Source of the DNA: Bacteroides zhangwenhongii
GTDB taxonomy: Bacteria; Bacteroidota; Bacteroidia; Bacteroidales; Bacteroidaceae
Assembly: GCF_009193325.2 (NCBI RefSeq)
Contig: NZ_CP059856.1
Location: 3,410,001-3,474,000, forward strand
Direction: 5' to 3'
DNA: 64,000 nucleotides
A model generated the notes under the pieces. That model did no database searches and had not been told where the DNA came from. It worked only from the letters and a program-made list of their open reading frames with translations. The position numbers and the translations under genes were made by a program. Shown in pieces: positions 17,589 through 27,518 of the stretch. Each line of letters opens with the position of its first letter. Within the stretch, counting starts at the first letter, position 1.

Positions 17589-17640
17589 ACGGAAAAAAGG
17601 TGTTGCAATGATTATCAGAGCAACACCTTTTTCCGTTTAT
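17585..17640. terminator. Bidirectional terminator between topA and argS
   Basis: A long stem pairing GGAAAAAAGGTGTTGC with GCAACACCTTTTTCC (one bulged A), flanked by A/T-rich sequence. It lies between two convergent genes and can terminate both. Confidence 0.85.
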
Positions 17641-17661
17641 AACATATTGTTCAAGAGAATA

Positions 17662-19479
17662 TTACATTCTGGCAGGAACTTCAATACCCAGCAGTCCCAT
17701 TCCTAAACGAACGACTTTAGCCACATTGGCAGAAAGAGCGATACGGAATACTTTCACCGCTTCATTCTCTTCACGTAAAATGCTGAAGTCATGATAGAAC
17801 TGATTATATTCTTTCACCAAATCGTATGTATAGTTGGCAATAATAGACGGGCTGTAATCTTCACCGGCCTGCTTCACAACGGCTGCAAAATCAGCTACCA
17901 TCTGAATCAGTCCTTCTTCCTTTTCACTCAATTCGATTCCTGCCGGGATTTGTTCGGGAACAACAATGCCGGATTCGGCCGCTTTCCGCAGAACCGATTG
18001 GATACGCGCGTAGGTATATTGTATGAACGGTCCTGTATTACCATTGAAATCAATGGATTCTTTCGGATTGAATGTCATATTCTTACGGGCATCAACCTTG
18101 AGAATAAAGTATTTCAAAGCACCCAGCCCCACAATACGGGCGATATCATCCGCTTCTTCCTGTGTCAAGCCATCCAACTTGCCAAGTTCCTGTGAAGTTT
18201 CTTTAGCGGTAGCGATCATCTCTTCCATCAAATCGTCGGCATCCACTACTGTACCCTCACGGGATTTCATCTTACCTTCCGGCAATTCCACCATTCCGTA
18301 AGAGAAATGCACCAGACTCTTTCCCCACTCAAAACCCAATTTATCGAGCAAGATAGAAAGTACCTGGAAGTGATAATTCTGCTCATTACCCACAACGTAA
18401 ATCATCTTGTCAATCGGATAATCAGCGAAACGAAGTTTGGCCGTACCAATATCCTGCGTCATGTAGACAGAAGTTCCGTCACCACGAAGAAGCAGTTTGT
18501 GATCCAATCCTTCGGCAGTCAGGTCCGCCCATACTGAACCATCTTCTTTCTTGAAGAAGAAACCCTTCTCGAGCCCTTCCATCACCTTCTCTTTTCCTTC
18601 GAGGTAAGTATTGGATTCATAATATATCTTGTCGAAGCCGACACCCATCATCTTGTAAGTCTCATCAAATCCTGCATATACCCAGTTGTTCATCATCTCC
18701 CACAATCCGCGTACTTCCGGGTCACCGGCTTCCCACTTCACCAACATCTCACGGGCTTCCTGCATCAACGGAGATTCCGCTTCGGCTTTCGCCTTCGCTT
18801 CTTCATCGTTCATCCCCTGAGCTGTAAATTGAGCCATCAGTTCCTTCACTTCGGCTTTATAATGCTTATCGAAAGATACATAGTAGTCACCCACTAGATG
18901 ATCGCCCTTCTTGCCCGAAGTCTCAGGTGTTTCACCGTTTCCGTATTTCTTCCATGCCAACATGGATTTACAGATATGGATACCACGGTCGTTTACAATA
19001 TTGGTTTTAACCACCTTATTGCCGTTCGCAGCCACAATGTTAGCCAATGCGTTACCTAAAAGGTTATTGCGCACATGTCCCAAGTGAAGCGGTTTGTTCG
19101 TATTCGGAGAAGAATACTCAATCATCACCAATGGAGAAGTCTCGGTAGCCTGCACCAACCCGTACTGTTCATCGGCTTGAATCTCATTGAGCAACTCAAT
19201 CCATGTAGCCGACGCAATAGTCAGGTTCAAGAACCCTTTTATCACATTAAAAGCAGCTACAGCCGGTTCGTTGGCTTTCAGATACTCACCGATCTCCTGG
19301 GCTGTCTGCTCCGGTCCTTTTCTTGACATTTTCAGGAAAGGGAACACGACCAGAGTCAGATGTCCTTCAAATTCTTTCTTCGTTTTTTGCAACTGCACCA
19401 TCTTTTCAGGGACTTCCTGACCGTAGAGTGCTTTGAGTCCGTTGATGACGGACGCTACAAGTTTATCTTCTATCTTCAT
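17662..19479 (-). CDS. argS: Arginyl-tRNA synthetase
   Basis: 605 residues, normal ArgRS length. The N-terminal Add-1 tRNA-recognition domain is followed by the class I HIGH motif as HLGH (residues 132-135, in SSPNTNKPLHLGHVRNN), a KMSKS-like loop KMKSREGTVV, and the C-terminal DALR anticodon-binding domain ending GLLGIEVPARM. It charges tRNA-Arg in the cytoplasm. It is transcribed from a -7 box at 19509-19502 and is not functionally linked to the adjacent PUL regulator, whose 3' end lies 40 bp upstream. Confidence 0.97.
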   Translation of the reverse strand: MKIEDKLVASVINGLKALYGQEVPEKMVQLQKTKKEFEGHLTLVVFPFLKMSRKGPEQTAQEIGEYLKANEPAVAAFNVIKGFLNLTIASATWIELLNEIQADEQYGLVQATETSPLVMIEYSSPNTNKPLHLGHVRNNLLGNALANIVAANGNKVVKTNIVNDRGIHICKSMLAWKKYGNGETPETSGKKGDHLVGDYYVSFDKHYKAEVKELMAQFTAQGMNDEEAKAKAEAESPLMQEAREMLVKWEAGDPEVRGLWEMMNNWVYAGFDETYKMMGVGFDKIYYESNTYLEGKEKVMEGLEKGFFFKKEDGSVWADLTAEGLDHKLLLRGDGTSVYMTQDIGTAKLRFADYPIDKMIYVVGNEQNYHFQVLSILLDKLGFEWGKSLVHFSYGMVELPEGKMKSREGTVVDADDLMEEMIATAKETSQELGKLDGLTQEEADDIARIVGLGALKYFILKVDARKNMTFNPKESIDFNGNTGPFIQYTYARIQSVLRKAAESGIVVPEQIPAGIELSEKEEGLIQMVADFAAVVKQAGEDYSPSIIANYTYDLVKEYNQFYHDFSILREENEAVKVFRIALSANVAKVVRLGMGLLGIEVPARM

Positions 19480-19501
19480 ATTTACAATTATTTTCTGCGT
19501 A

Positions 19502-19509
19502 CAAAGATA
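19502..19509 (-). promoter_or_regulatory. -7 box of argS
   Basis: The minus strand reads TATCTTTG, an exact fit to TAnnTTTG, 23 bp upstream of the argS ATG and 10 bp beyond the stop of the hybrid sensor gene. No clear -33 TTTG is visible. Confidence 0.5.
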
Positions 19510-19518
19510 CAGGATAAT

Positions 19519-22500
19519 TTATAAAGGTTGCTCTTCTGAAGAAGAATTATTCTTCGCACCACGCTGATATATAGAAGGTGAGACTCCGAATTGCATCTTA
19601 AAACGTCTGCTAAAATAGAACGGATCATCGATACCTACCCGATAGGAAACCTCAGCCACTGTCAAATTTTCACCGGAAAGCAACAGTTCCGCAGCCTTTT
19701 TCATACGGATGATACGCAAGTATTCGTTAGGAGCATAACCGGTTACCCCTCGTATTTTCTTGTAAAATGCGGTACGCCCCATCTTCATTAGTGAAGCAAA
19801 TTCATCAATAGTCAGTTCCGGTCGGGAAAGATGTTTCTCCAAAACAAGATTCAGACGATCGGCAAATTCCTTATCCCTGTCTGTAGAACAGACTGCCGGA
19901 CGCATAATTCCCGGCTCATTCAAGTACTTCTCACGCAGCTTGTCACGCTGTTCGATCAATTGGAATACACGTGCCAACAGTAACTTAATGCTGAACGGTT
20001 TAGGAATATAAGCATCCGCACCGGACTCTATACCTTCCAGATATTTCTCCGGCGAACTCAAAGCAGTCAGCAGAATAATGGGAATATGACTCGTATCAAA
20101 GTCCGACTTCAACTTCTTTGTGACCTCAAAGCCTGTCATTCCTGGCATTAGAACATCGCAGATAATCAGATCTGCATCATAGGAACGTGCCTTCTCGAAA
20201 CCGGATGTACCGTCGGCAGCCACTTCTACTTCAAAATAAGCCCCGATCTCCTCTTTCAAGAACTGGCGGATATCATTATCATCCTCTATTATCAATATCT
20301 TCCGTTTATTCAACGGATTTTCTACTTTCCCAAACTCCTGCAGTTCACGTTCTTCCTCCCCGAAATCGTTCCCCCCTGCCCAATGGACATCATGTGCATT
20401 GGCTTCTCTCAGCAACGCATTATTCGCAACAAGAAAATCTTTTTCTTCATAGACTGATTTGTCCGTCGGAACAGAGACAGTGAATACAGAGCCACCACCC
20501 TCGTTATCCGCATACTTGATTGTTCCCTTATGAACCTGCACCAATTCATGAGTCAGATGTAGTCCTACACCGATACTGTCGCCAGAGAAACTGCTTTGCA
20601 TAAAACGTTTGAACAACTCAGCCTGTTTTTCTTTAGGTATTCCAACTCCGGTATCCGAAACCTGTATCTGTAGCATTTTCTTCACTTCATCCACAGTGAC
20701 GGATAAAACAATACACCCATTGGAAGGAGTATATTTAAAGGCATTCGACAACAGGTTATAAGTCACCTTATCCAGATTTCCCTTATCAATAAACATCTTA
20801 TAGGAAGGAACAGAAGGATTAAACCGGAAATCCATCTTCTTCTGTTCGGCTATATCACCAAAACTCAGGAAAATCTCATAAAGAAAAGCTACCACATCTG
20901 TCTCTTCCAACGACAAAGCCAATTTATTATTCTGCATTTTGCGGAATTCCAATAATTGATTAATCAGCCTCAACATACGCTGCGTACTCTTATCCATCGT
21001 CTTTAAAGGATGCACCAATTCTTTAGGGATATCACTGATACGCTGTATCCGTTCCAACGCACCTTGAATCAACGTAAGCGGAGTGCGGAACTCATGAGAA
21101 ATATTTGTAAAAAAGACCAGTTTGTACTCAGTCAACTGTTTCTCCACACTGATACGATTTCGCAAACGGCTGAAATTACGGACAACCCGGTAAGTAAAGT
21201 ACAGAGCGACCATGACCAACAAAGCATAACAGAGGAAAGCCCATCCTGTTTTCCAGAACGGAGGCTTGATCACAATAGTCAGAGTTGTCTCCTTATCATT
21301 CCAAATACCAGCCTCATTGCAAGACTTCACATGCAGGATATACGTTCCGGGATTCAGATATTTATAGGAAGCAAAATTAAGTGAGGAAGGAGCACTCCAT
21401 TCCTTGTCGTAGTTTTCAAGCCAATACATATATTTAGCCTGTCCGCTATCAGAATAATCGAAGGTAGAGAAGTCTATCAGGAAAGAATTCTGAAAATATT
21501 TAAGTTCCATTCTGTCGGAGTAAGCCAGCGAATGTGTTAATGGAGAGTCCGTAGTTCCGGGAACTACTTGAATCCCATTGACATATAAATCCGTAAGAAC
21601 CACCGGCAAGAAGGATTCATTGCTTTTTATCTGCTCGGGATCAATAATAGTCAGTCCGTAATTCGTACCGAACAGCAATCTGCCATCCGCCCCCACGTAT
21701 GCACAATTCTCACTATATACATTACTCAATGTATACGAAGAGAAGAAGTAGTTGTCGAACGACTTCGTATCCGGATCAAACTTGGAGATTCCATATTCAG
21801 TTGCAATCCAGAGTTTTCCATGCTTATCCTCCAGAATGGACTGGACTACATTATTGACCAGCCCTTCATTTACTCCATAATGTTCATATCTCAGTACATT
21901 ATAGTTATCTTCCGGTTGGCAGAGATTAAGCCCCATCCCCGAAGTTCCGGTCCATATCCGTCCCTTACTATCTTGAAAAATACATTTTATCTCATTACTA
22001 CAAAACTTTCCGTTCGTATGGCTGAACCAATGATAATTTTCAGGGTCGGCAATTAAAGAATCCGGATGGAAGATACAAATCCCCTCACTAGTTCCCATCC
22101 ATATCATCCCATTCTTATCTTCCTGAAATGCACGGACCATCTGTACCCCATATCTCCCCTGAAAAAAATGCCGGAACTTATAGGTACCCTCCGAAGCAGG
22201 CTCCGCCAGATCAAGCCCGCCCCCAAATGTCCCGATCCACATCCGGTCCTTAGCATCCCGACAAATAGCAAATATATTATTGTTGGATAGTGTCGTAAGA
22301 TCCAGCTTATCATGCCTATACCAATCCTCTCCTATCTTCAGTCCTTCGCCACGTGTTCCCATCCAAAGCTTTCCTCCGGCATCCTTCTCCATCGCATAAA
22401 TGTTCGATTGGTAATAGGTTTTATCCATCTTCCGGTTGAAATACGCATCATAAGTAAAAAGACCACCTTTACGAGTAGTAATTCCGATATCACCATTCGG

Positions 22501-23835
22501 CATTTCCTCTATCATACGTATAGCATTAGAACGGTCGAACAGCTCCGGACTTTCCGGATAAATACGGGTAGTCCCTTCATTCAAAACCGAAATGCGGGCT
22601 ACTCCCGAATATTCGGAACTCACCCATATTCCTCCTGCCCGGTCCTCCATAACAAACAACAGGAAATCAGAATTGATATAACTGTTTTCAGTAATACCTG
22701 CTGCAAAATGTTCCAGCTTGTCTTCAATAGGATCATAAGCAAACAGCCCGTTTCCATAAGTCGAGATCCAAATGATTCCTCGAGAATCATGAACAATATG
22801 ATAGCGTTCAAAATCAATATGGTCGAGTTTATCCTCCGGTATAAACTGAAAAGATTTCACTTTACCGGTGGCTGCGGAAATGTAATGAACACATCCCGTG
22901 CGGTTATAAATCCAGTAGTCTCCACGATTGTCACAAATCACTTCTCCTTTTTTTATATCCAAATGAGTGTCAGGAGTCAACGTATATTTTACGAGATCAT
23001 AATTATACACCCCCGTACTGGTAAGTATCACCCATTTATCTTTAATACGAAAATCATCCGTAAGAGACATCTTTCCGGCAACCGCAGAAAGTGCAGCTTG
23101 TTTCAGCAGTTCCTGAGTCTTTTCCTGATAAGAATAAATATCTCCATTTTCTGTAAGGAAATAAACTCTATCCCCATTAGCCAGCATAGAGACAAAATGT
23201 AAGGCACGGTCTACGATCTTAACCTCACCGTCTACGACCAAAGCCAACCCCCGTTTCGTGCCGATCCAAATACGTCCGTCATTATCCTCGCGTACAAAGT
23301 TCACCCGATTATCCGGTAAGTTTCCCGCTTCCGTCTTAAATACAGTAGAAGTCAATATCCCCTCTTCTTGATGTATAACTCTTCTAACTCCGTTATCCGG
23401 ATGCCACAACCAGACATCTCCACAAGAAGCCAGGAATAGTTTCGAATAATTCCGGTCCTGATCCTCCGGTTCCATATATTCTACAAAACACGCCTTCTGC
23501 AGATCATAGCAGCTATACAGACGAACAGTAGTTCCCATCCACAGAAAACCATGTTTATCTTCGGTGATATTAAAGATCCGGTTATCTGCCAACGATGGCT
23601 TCCCATCATTTCCCGGTTGGAAAGTCAGAAAAGAATTACCGTCATAGCGGCTTAATCCGTTCAATGTGCCAAGCCACAAGAAGCCTTTGCTATCCTGGTA
23701 CATATACCGTACGGAGTTACTGGGCAATCCATCACTCGTTTTCATCTGGCGGGAACGTAATTCAATACCCGCATAGGTATTAAGAACAGAGATTAGAAAC
23801 AAAATAAAAGCGAACAGGAATCTTTTCTTCATCAT
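19519..23835 (-). CDS. Hybrid two-component system regulator (HTCS)
   Basis: 1438 residues from ATG 23835, where a signal peptide (MMKKRFLFAFILFLISVLNTYA) begins; upstream in-frame codons lie before the predicted promoter. Periplasmic part: about 14 two-component propeller repeats (DSKGFLWLGT, DNDGRIWIGT, DRMWIGTFGGG and others) forming two seven-bladed propellers, then a Y_Y_Y domain. One membrane helix (WAFLCYALLVMVALYFTY) leads to HisKA with ISHEFRTPLTL, HATPase (NAFKYTP, DTGVGIP), a receiver domain (phospho-Asp in LIICDVLMPGMTG, KPF) and a C-terminal AraC-type HTH (about residues 1320-1438). HTCSs sense oligosaccharides in the periplasm and switch on their PUL. Here it adjoins the RG-I locus and is the best candidate to bind the 20-bp-period repeats at PUL promoters. 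Confidence 0.97.
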   Translation of the reverse strand: MMKKRFLFAFILFLISVLNTYAGIELRSRQMKTSDGLPSNSVRYMYQDSKGFLWLGTLNGLSRYDGNSFLTFQPGNDGKPSLADNRIFNITEDKHGFLWMGTTVRLYSCYDLQKACFVEYMEPEDQDRNYSKLFLASCGDVWLWHPDNGVRRVIHQEEGILTSTVFKTEAGNLPDNRVNFVREDNDGRIWIGTKRGLALVVDGEVKIVDRALHFVSMLANGDRVYFLTENGDIYSYQEKTQELLKQAALSAVAGKMSLTDDFRIKDKWVILTSTGVYNYDLVKYTLTPDTHLDIKKGEVICDNRGDYWIYNRTGCVHYISAATGKVKSFQFIPEDKLDHIDFERYHIVHDSRGIIWISTYGNGLFAYDPIEDKLEHFAAGITENSYINSDFLLFVMEDRAGGIWVSSEYSGVARISVLNEGTTRIYPESPELFDRSNAIRMIEEMPNGDIGITTRKGGLFTYDAYFNRKMDKTYYQSNIYAMEKDAGGKLWMGTRGEGLKIGEDWYRHDKLDLTTLSNNNIFAICRDAKDRMWIGTFGGGLDLAEPASEGTYKFRHFFQGRYGVQMVRAFQEDKNGMIWMGTSEGICIFHPDSLIADPENYHWFSHTNGKFCSNEIKCIFQDSKGRIWTGTSGMGLNLCQPEDNYNVLRYEHYGVNEGLVNNVVQSILEDKHGKLWIATEYGISKFDPDTKSFDNYFFSSYTLSNVYSENCAYVGADGRLLFGTNYGLTIIDPEQIKSNESFLPVVLTDLYVNGIQVVPGTTDSPLTHSLAYSDRMELKYFQNSFLIDFSTFDYSDSGQAKYMYWLENYDKEWSAPSSLNFASYKYLNPGTYILHVKSCNEAGIWNDKETTLTIVIKPPFWKTGWAFLCYALLVMVALYFTYRVVRNFSRLRNRISVEKQLTEYKLVFFTNISHEFRTPLTLIQGALERIQRISDIPKELVHPLKTMDKSTQRMLRLINQLLEFRKMQNNKLALSLEETDVVAFLYEIFLSFGDIAEQKKMDFRFNPSVPSYKMFIDKGNLDKVTYNLLSNAFKYTPSNGCIVLSVTVDEVKKMLQIQVSDTGVGIPKEKQAELFKRFMQSSFSGDSIGVGLHLTHELVQVHKGTIKYADNEGGGSVFTVSVPTDKSVYEEKDFLVANNALLREANAHDVHWAGGNDFGEEERELQEFGKVENPLNKRKILIIEDDNDIRQFLKEEIGAYFEVEVAADGTSGFEKARSYDADLIICDVLMPGMTGFEVTKKLKSDFDTSHIPIILLTALSSPEKYLEGIESGADAYIPKPFSIKLLLARVFQLIEQRDKLREKYLNEPGIMRPAVCSTDRDKEFADRLNLVLEKHLSRPELTIDEFASLMKMGRTAFYKKIRGVTGYAPNEYLRIIRMKKAAELLLSGENLTVAEVSYRVGIDDPFYFSRRFKMQFGVSPSIYQRGAKNNSSSEEQPL

Positions 23836-23864
23836 AGATTTCAAGATTAATAATAAATGTCTAA

Positions 23865-23872
23865 CAAAAATA
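23865..23872 (-). promoter_or_regulatory. -7 box of the HTCS gene
   Basis: The minus strand reads TATTTTTG, fitting TAnnTTTG, 30 bp upstream of the chosen start at 23835. It argues against starts further upstream. Confidence 0.45.
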
Positions 23873-24042
23873 GCGAAGAATTTTGGAATAATAAAATTAG
23901 TCCGAACCGGAAATAAAACAAATCCATATTCCCCGGTCCAGACTATCCCAATTATCAAACAACCTAAAAACCTCTATATCCACCCTTTCCTGTATATCCA
24001 AACAATACCTATAATCTTTAAATTGAGCTTATTTATACACAT

Positions 24043-25749
24043 TTATAAAGTCATTAGCCAGTTTTCCAGATCCTCCATCATTTCAGCACGTTGAGCAAAT
24101 GGTCTTTTGTTGTATCCCCAACCATGCTTCCCGCTACTGTAAATATGCATTTCCGAAGCAATTCCCAACCTTCTCAATGCCTTGTGATAATTCTCCGAGT
24201 GAATAGGTTTCACACTTTGATCGTCACCTGACAGTGCAATAAATGCACCCGGAGTTCTTTTATCTACCTGTAACTCATTACTATATCTTTTCACCAGTTT
24301 CTCATCCGGATTTTCTCCCAGAAATTGCTTCTTTGATCCCTTATGCGCATTTTTTTCTTCCATTGTAATTACCGGATAAAGAAGAATTTGAAAAGCCGGG
24401 CGCAATTTGGCTGAAGCGTGGGTGGCAATAGTAGAGGCTAAATGCCCGCCTGCGGATGACCCCATTACTCCGATACTATCCGGAATAATATTCCATTCTT
24501 CAGCATGTGCTCTAATATAACGCATTGCTTCACAAGCATCCGAGACAGGTACTTCCGGATTGCCATTCGGCATCCTATATTTCAATACGATTGCTGCCAT
24601 ATTCCGTTTATTAAAGTATAAAGCCCAGTCGTACCCCTCATCTTTCATTGCCAAGTGATCATATCCACCTCCGGGACAAATTAGAATTGCTTTTACCGGT
24701 TTCTTCGAGACAGGAAGAAAAACTCTGATAGAAGGTTTATAATTATGCTTTTTATCATCGTACCCTTCCGTTTCTTTACCATTCGAATTAGGTAATCCTT
24801 GCTCCCATAAGTCAATATCAAATGGCGGTTGTGCAACGGTTACGTTCGCGGAAGAAACCCGCAGCATTGTCTCATACATTTGTCTCCCTAGATACTCGGC
24901 AGATGTTTTATCAAAATGAAGCCTGTCTTTCAGTAAAGTAGCTTTCGACATATCTACCAGATAGGCATTCTTATCCTCCGAAGCCAACCGTTTCATCGCT
25001 GCTTCTACCTCAGCATTATAACGTTTGTTCGATTTGGCTACAGAACCGAAGATGAAAGGCAGTTCCGAATAATCCTCACCGGTTTTCCGGGTGAGATGAG
25101 TACGTACATAAGCCAGTACATTTTTCAGATTATCGTAATAATCCGGACCATAATCCGAATCACTTTCTCCTTGATGCCAGAGGAAAGCATCAATGTGGTA
25201 ACCTTCCGGCAAGCGAGACAGCGTCTTTGTTATACTATTACTTATTTGCTGGGCAAACGAAAGGAGCAACGATTTTCCTTTTTTCGCAGTAGGAGTATTT
25301 TGCGCTAACCATGCCGGGTCAGCAGACCAGTGTCCTCCACGAGAACTTGTATTCTCTGGTGTTATTGACGTGCCTCCTACTGCCCACTTTATTACGTAAA
25401 AGTCTTTTTGATACAACTGTTCCAACAGATAATAGGTAACAGCATCATAGCCCCAACGATTACGACGAGGCCAAAAAGGAACAAATTTTCCATCCACACG
25501 ATTCTGTGAGATTTTGCAATATTTATAAGCCCCTTTCGTGAAACCGGTACTATCTATTCCCATACTCCTGATATATTCCGGCAAGTCCGAGACAGGCACC
25601 CTCCCATCGGTATTAGACTGTCCGGCCACAATAACAACATGAGCCCGCTCCTGTGCATATACTGCAAAACATAAAAGCCCTGTTATCAACAAACAAAAAT
25701 AACGTTTTAGTTCTTTATTTTCAGACAAGTGTATTAAAACAGTCTTCAT
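24043..25749 (-). CDS. Two-domain esterase: SASA/CE6-like plus BD-FAE-like alpha/beta hydrolase
   Basis: 568 residues from ATG 25749, preceded by a strong ribosome site (GGGAGGGG) 14 bp after the SusD stop; an in-frame upstream start would overlap SusD. A signal peptide ends near YAQ (residue 33). The first module (about 35-320) is an SGNH/SASA (DUF303) esterase with GQSN (Ser45), WHQGESD and DRLHFD motifs, the group containing CE6 acetylesterases. The second (about 340-568) is an alpha/beta hydrolase with oxyanion loop CPGGGYDH, nucleophile elbow GSSAGG, an Asp in SGDDQ and His in SSGKHGWG, as in Bacteroidetes acetyl/feruloyl esterases. Together they should strip acetyl or other acyl groups from the pectin. 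It is the last gene of the eight-gene SusCD operon. Confidence 0.88.
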   Translation of the reverse strand: MKTVLIHLSENKELKRYFCLLITGLLCFAVYAQERAHVVIVAGQSNTDGRVPVSDLPEYIRSMGIDSTGFTKGAYKYCKISQNRVDGKFVPFWPRRNRWGYDAVTYYLLEQLYQKDFYVIKWAVGGTSITPENTSSRGGHWSADPAWLAQNTPTAKKGKSLLLSFAQQISNSITKTLSRLPEGYHIDAFLWHQGESDSDYGPDYYDNLKNVLAYVRTHLTRKTGEDYSELPFIFGSVAKSNKRYNAEVEAAMKRLASEDKNAYLVDMSKATLLKDRLHFDKTSAEYLGRQMYETMLRVSSANVTVAQPPFDIDLWEQGLPNSNGKETEGYDDKKHNYKPSIRVFLPVSKKPVKAILICPGGGYDHLAMKDEGYDWALYFNKRNMAAIVLKYRMPNGNPEVPVSDACEAMRYIRAHAEEWNIIPDSIGVMGSSAGGHLASTIATHASAKLRPAFQILLYPVITMEEKNAHKGSKKQFLGENPDEKLVKRYSNELQVDKRTPGAFIALSGDDQSVKPIHSENYHKALRRLGIASEMHIYSSGKHGWGYNKRPFAQRAEMMEDLENWLMTL

Positions 25750-25763
25750 CGCCCCTCCCGTTT

Positions 25764-27506
25764 TCACTTTGATACATTCAAATACCACTTCTCTTCAGAT
25801 GAGAAATCCGGCATGGATAATCCCGAACGCTCATATTTCCTGCCTATCACTTCTTTCAGATACTCACTGCCGGAGCCTGCCTTTTCCTTATTCATACGTC
25901 TGGCCACACGAATCAGATCACCCCAACGATGTCCTTCAAAAGCCAGTTCCAAAGCAGATTCTTCTATCAACAGTTTCTCCATACATTGTACATCTGTTTC
26001 ACCGGCTTCCGGTTCCATCTCCTTAGCTTTCAACGATACACGACCGCGAATTCCCGTAAATTCACGCCAAGGACTACGATAGTAAGGCGCATCTATACTT
26101 CGTGCATCAAAGTAAAAAGGTTCCGGATAAGGCTGTCCGTATTCATAACTGGTCACACAGTCCCATTCTCTTTTAGCTTCCGATTCAGGAGTATAACGGT
26201 AAGTTGTTTTGAATCCTTCATTTAAAATCGAATAAGCAAGTTTCGTATACCCACAACGGTTCACAGCCTCCGCGTAACGTAGCAACACCTGTGCGGCACG
26301 ATTCAAGAACCAACGTCCCTTTTTCTCATACGGCTTTGCCGGATCATAATCATATAAATATTTCTGAACTACATATTCACCATTTACCAGTTTGTAAGAA
26401 GAGTCACGCCCACGTCCGTCAAACTCCGCACCGTTCTTTTGTTCCTCCTTTTCCCATAAGTCGGTAACCGCATAGGCTGAAGGCATCAACTCATACTTTC
26501 CTTTTCCTTCATTGGCAAACAATTCAATCAAGGGATAATAAGGTTCAAAAGCCGGATCATAGCTTATTGTCCAAATCAACTCACTCCACAAAGCAGACTT
26601 ATCTGCCGGAAAAGCGAACATATTCAGCCAGGTATTCTTGTAACTGTTCATATCGCCATCCATATATCGTTCATAAAAGACCTGAAAATAAGTATCTCCA
26701 CCGGTAGAATAGCTTCCGCAACGATACCTGACCGCATTAGCCGTAGAAGCCTTATTCTCGTCGGTAGACAGGAATTTACGATATTGCACGGCAGCCTCCC
26801 GGTAATTCCCGTTCCAAAGATAAAGATCTCCCAAAAGAATACGCTTGTTAACAAAGAATCGTTTTAGGTCATACGTATCCAGTTTATACTTTATCAAGTC
26901 ACTATTCAGGTAATCCTCCAAAGTCGGCAAATTCTCCATACATTCGATCAAACGGAGCAAGAGTTCATCCAACCCGATTTTCGGCAGTTGCTCCAGCTTC
27001 GAAGCATCTTCAACAGATACAGTAGGCTCCGTTACATAAACCGCCTTTCCGAAATACATACCTACTTGCAGATAAGTCCAGCAACGAAGAGCCGCTACAT
27101 CCGAATAAAGTTCCGAGTATTCTTCCTGTGTCAACCGATTATTGGCAAGCATATCCTCAAAGCCTGCCAAAATATCATTACAGTTCTGAATGACGGAATA
27201 ATAATTCGTCATATCCGCATATTTATTTCCCGAAGAAGGAGTATTAGCATTGATTTCCTGCAATTCTATAGATGCATTATCCGTCACATCCATCAAATCG
27301 GCACGAAGTTCTCCCAAAACGATAGTCTGCTCCGCCAGCCCCATAAATTTTCCATACAATCCCAATATGGCACTATTCGCATCATCGAGGGTCTTATAAT
27401 GATTCTTATATTCCACTACCGATTCCAGTTCCGCATCCACACAAGAGCCGAACAACGTACAGGCAAACAGCCCGCCAAATATGATGACATTCTTTATTGA
27501 TTTCAT
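25764..27506 (-). CDS. SusD/RagB-family outer-membrane lipoprotein
   Basis: 580 residues with lipobox LFGSC (Cys22). SusD features include the N-terminal DDANSAILGLYGKF helix, NCNDILAG, AALRCWTYLQVGMYFGKAVYVTEP in the TPR-like core and the C-terminal EESALELAFEGHRWGDLIRVAR. It binds oligosaccharide at the cell surface and forms the lid of the adjoining SusC transporter, encoded 12 bp upstream. The acyl anchor places it on the outer leaflet. The ligand is inferred to be a pectin fragment from the locus. Confidence 0.95.
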   Translation of the reverse strand: MKSIKNVIIFGGLFACTLFGSCVDAELESVVEYKNHYKTLDDANSAILGLYGKFMGLAEQTIVLGELRADLMDVTDNASIELQEINANTPSSGNKYADMTNYYSVIQNCNDILAGFEDMLANNRLTQEEYSELYSDVAALRCWTYLQVGMYFGKAVYVTEPTVSVEDASKLEQLPKIGLDELLLRLIECMENLPTLEDYLNSDLIKYKLDTYDLKRFFVNKRILLGDLYLWNGNYREAAVQYRKFLSTDENKASTANAVRYRCGSYSTGGDTYFQVFYERYMDGDMNSYKNTWLNMFAFPADKSALWSELIWTISYDPAFEPYYPLIELFANEGKGKYELMPSAYAVTDLWEKEEQKNGAEFDGRGRDSSYKLVNGEYVVQKYLYDYDPAKPYEKKGRWFLNRAAQVLLRYAEAVNRCGYTKLAYSILNEGFKTTYRYTPESEAKREWDCVTSYEYGQPYPEPFYFDARSIDAPYYRSPWREFTGIRGRVSLKAKEMEPEAGETDVQCMEKLLIEESALELAFEGHRWGDLIRVARRMNKEKAGSGSEYLKEVIGRKYERSGLSMPDFSSEEKWYLNVSK

Positions 27507-27518
27507 GGTTTACCTTAT

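Noticed and set aside
22312..23202. 296-codon plus-strand ORF antisense to the HTCS gene
   Set aside because: It lies wholly inside the propeller-coding region on the opposite strand, has no recognisable domain and is a shadow of the codon bias of the real gene.
23836..23958. Longer HTCS start adding 41 residues
   Set aside because: The signal peptide begins at 23835 and the -7 box at 23865-23872 lies inside the extension.
23977..24000. TATCCA repeats upstream of the HTCS gene as a further copy of the PUL operator
   Set aside because: The two copies are 18 bp apart, not 20, lack TCCAT and the GTAC core, and do not have the 22-bp spacing to the -7 box.
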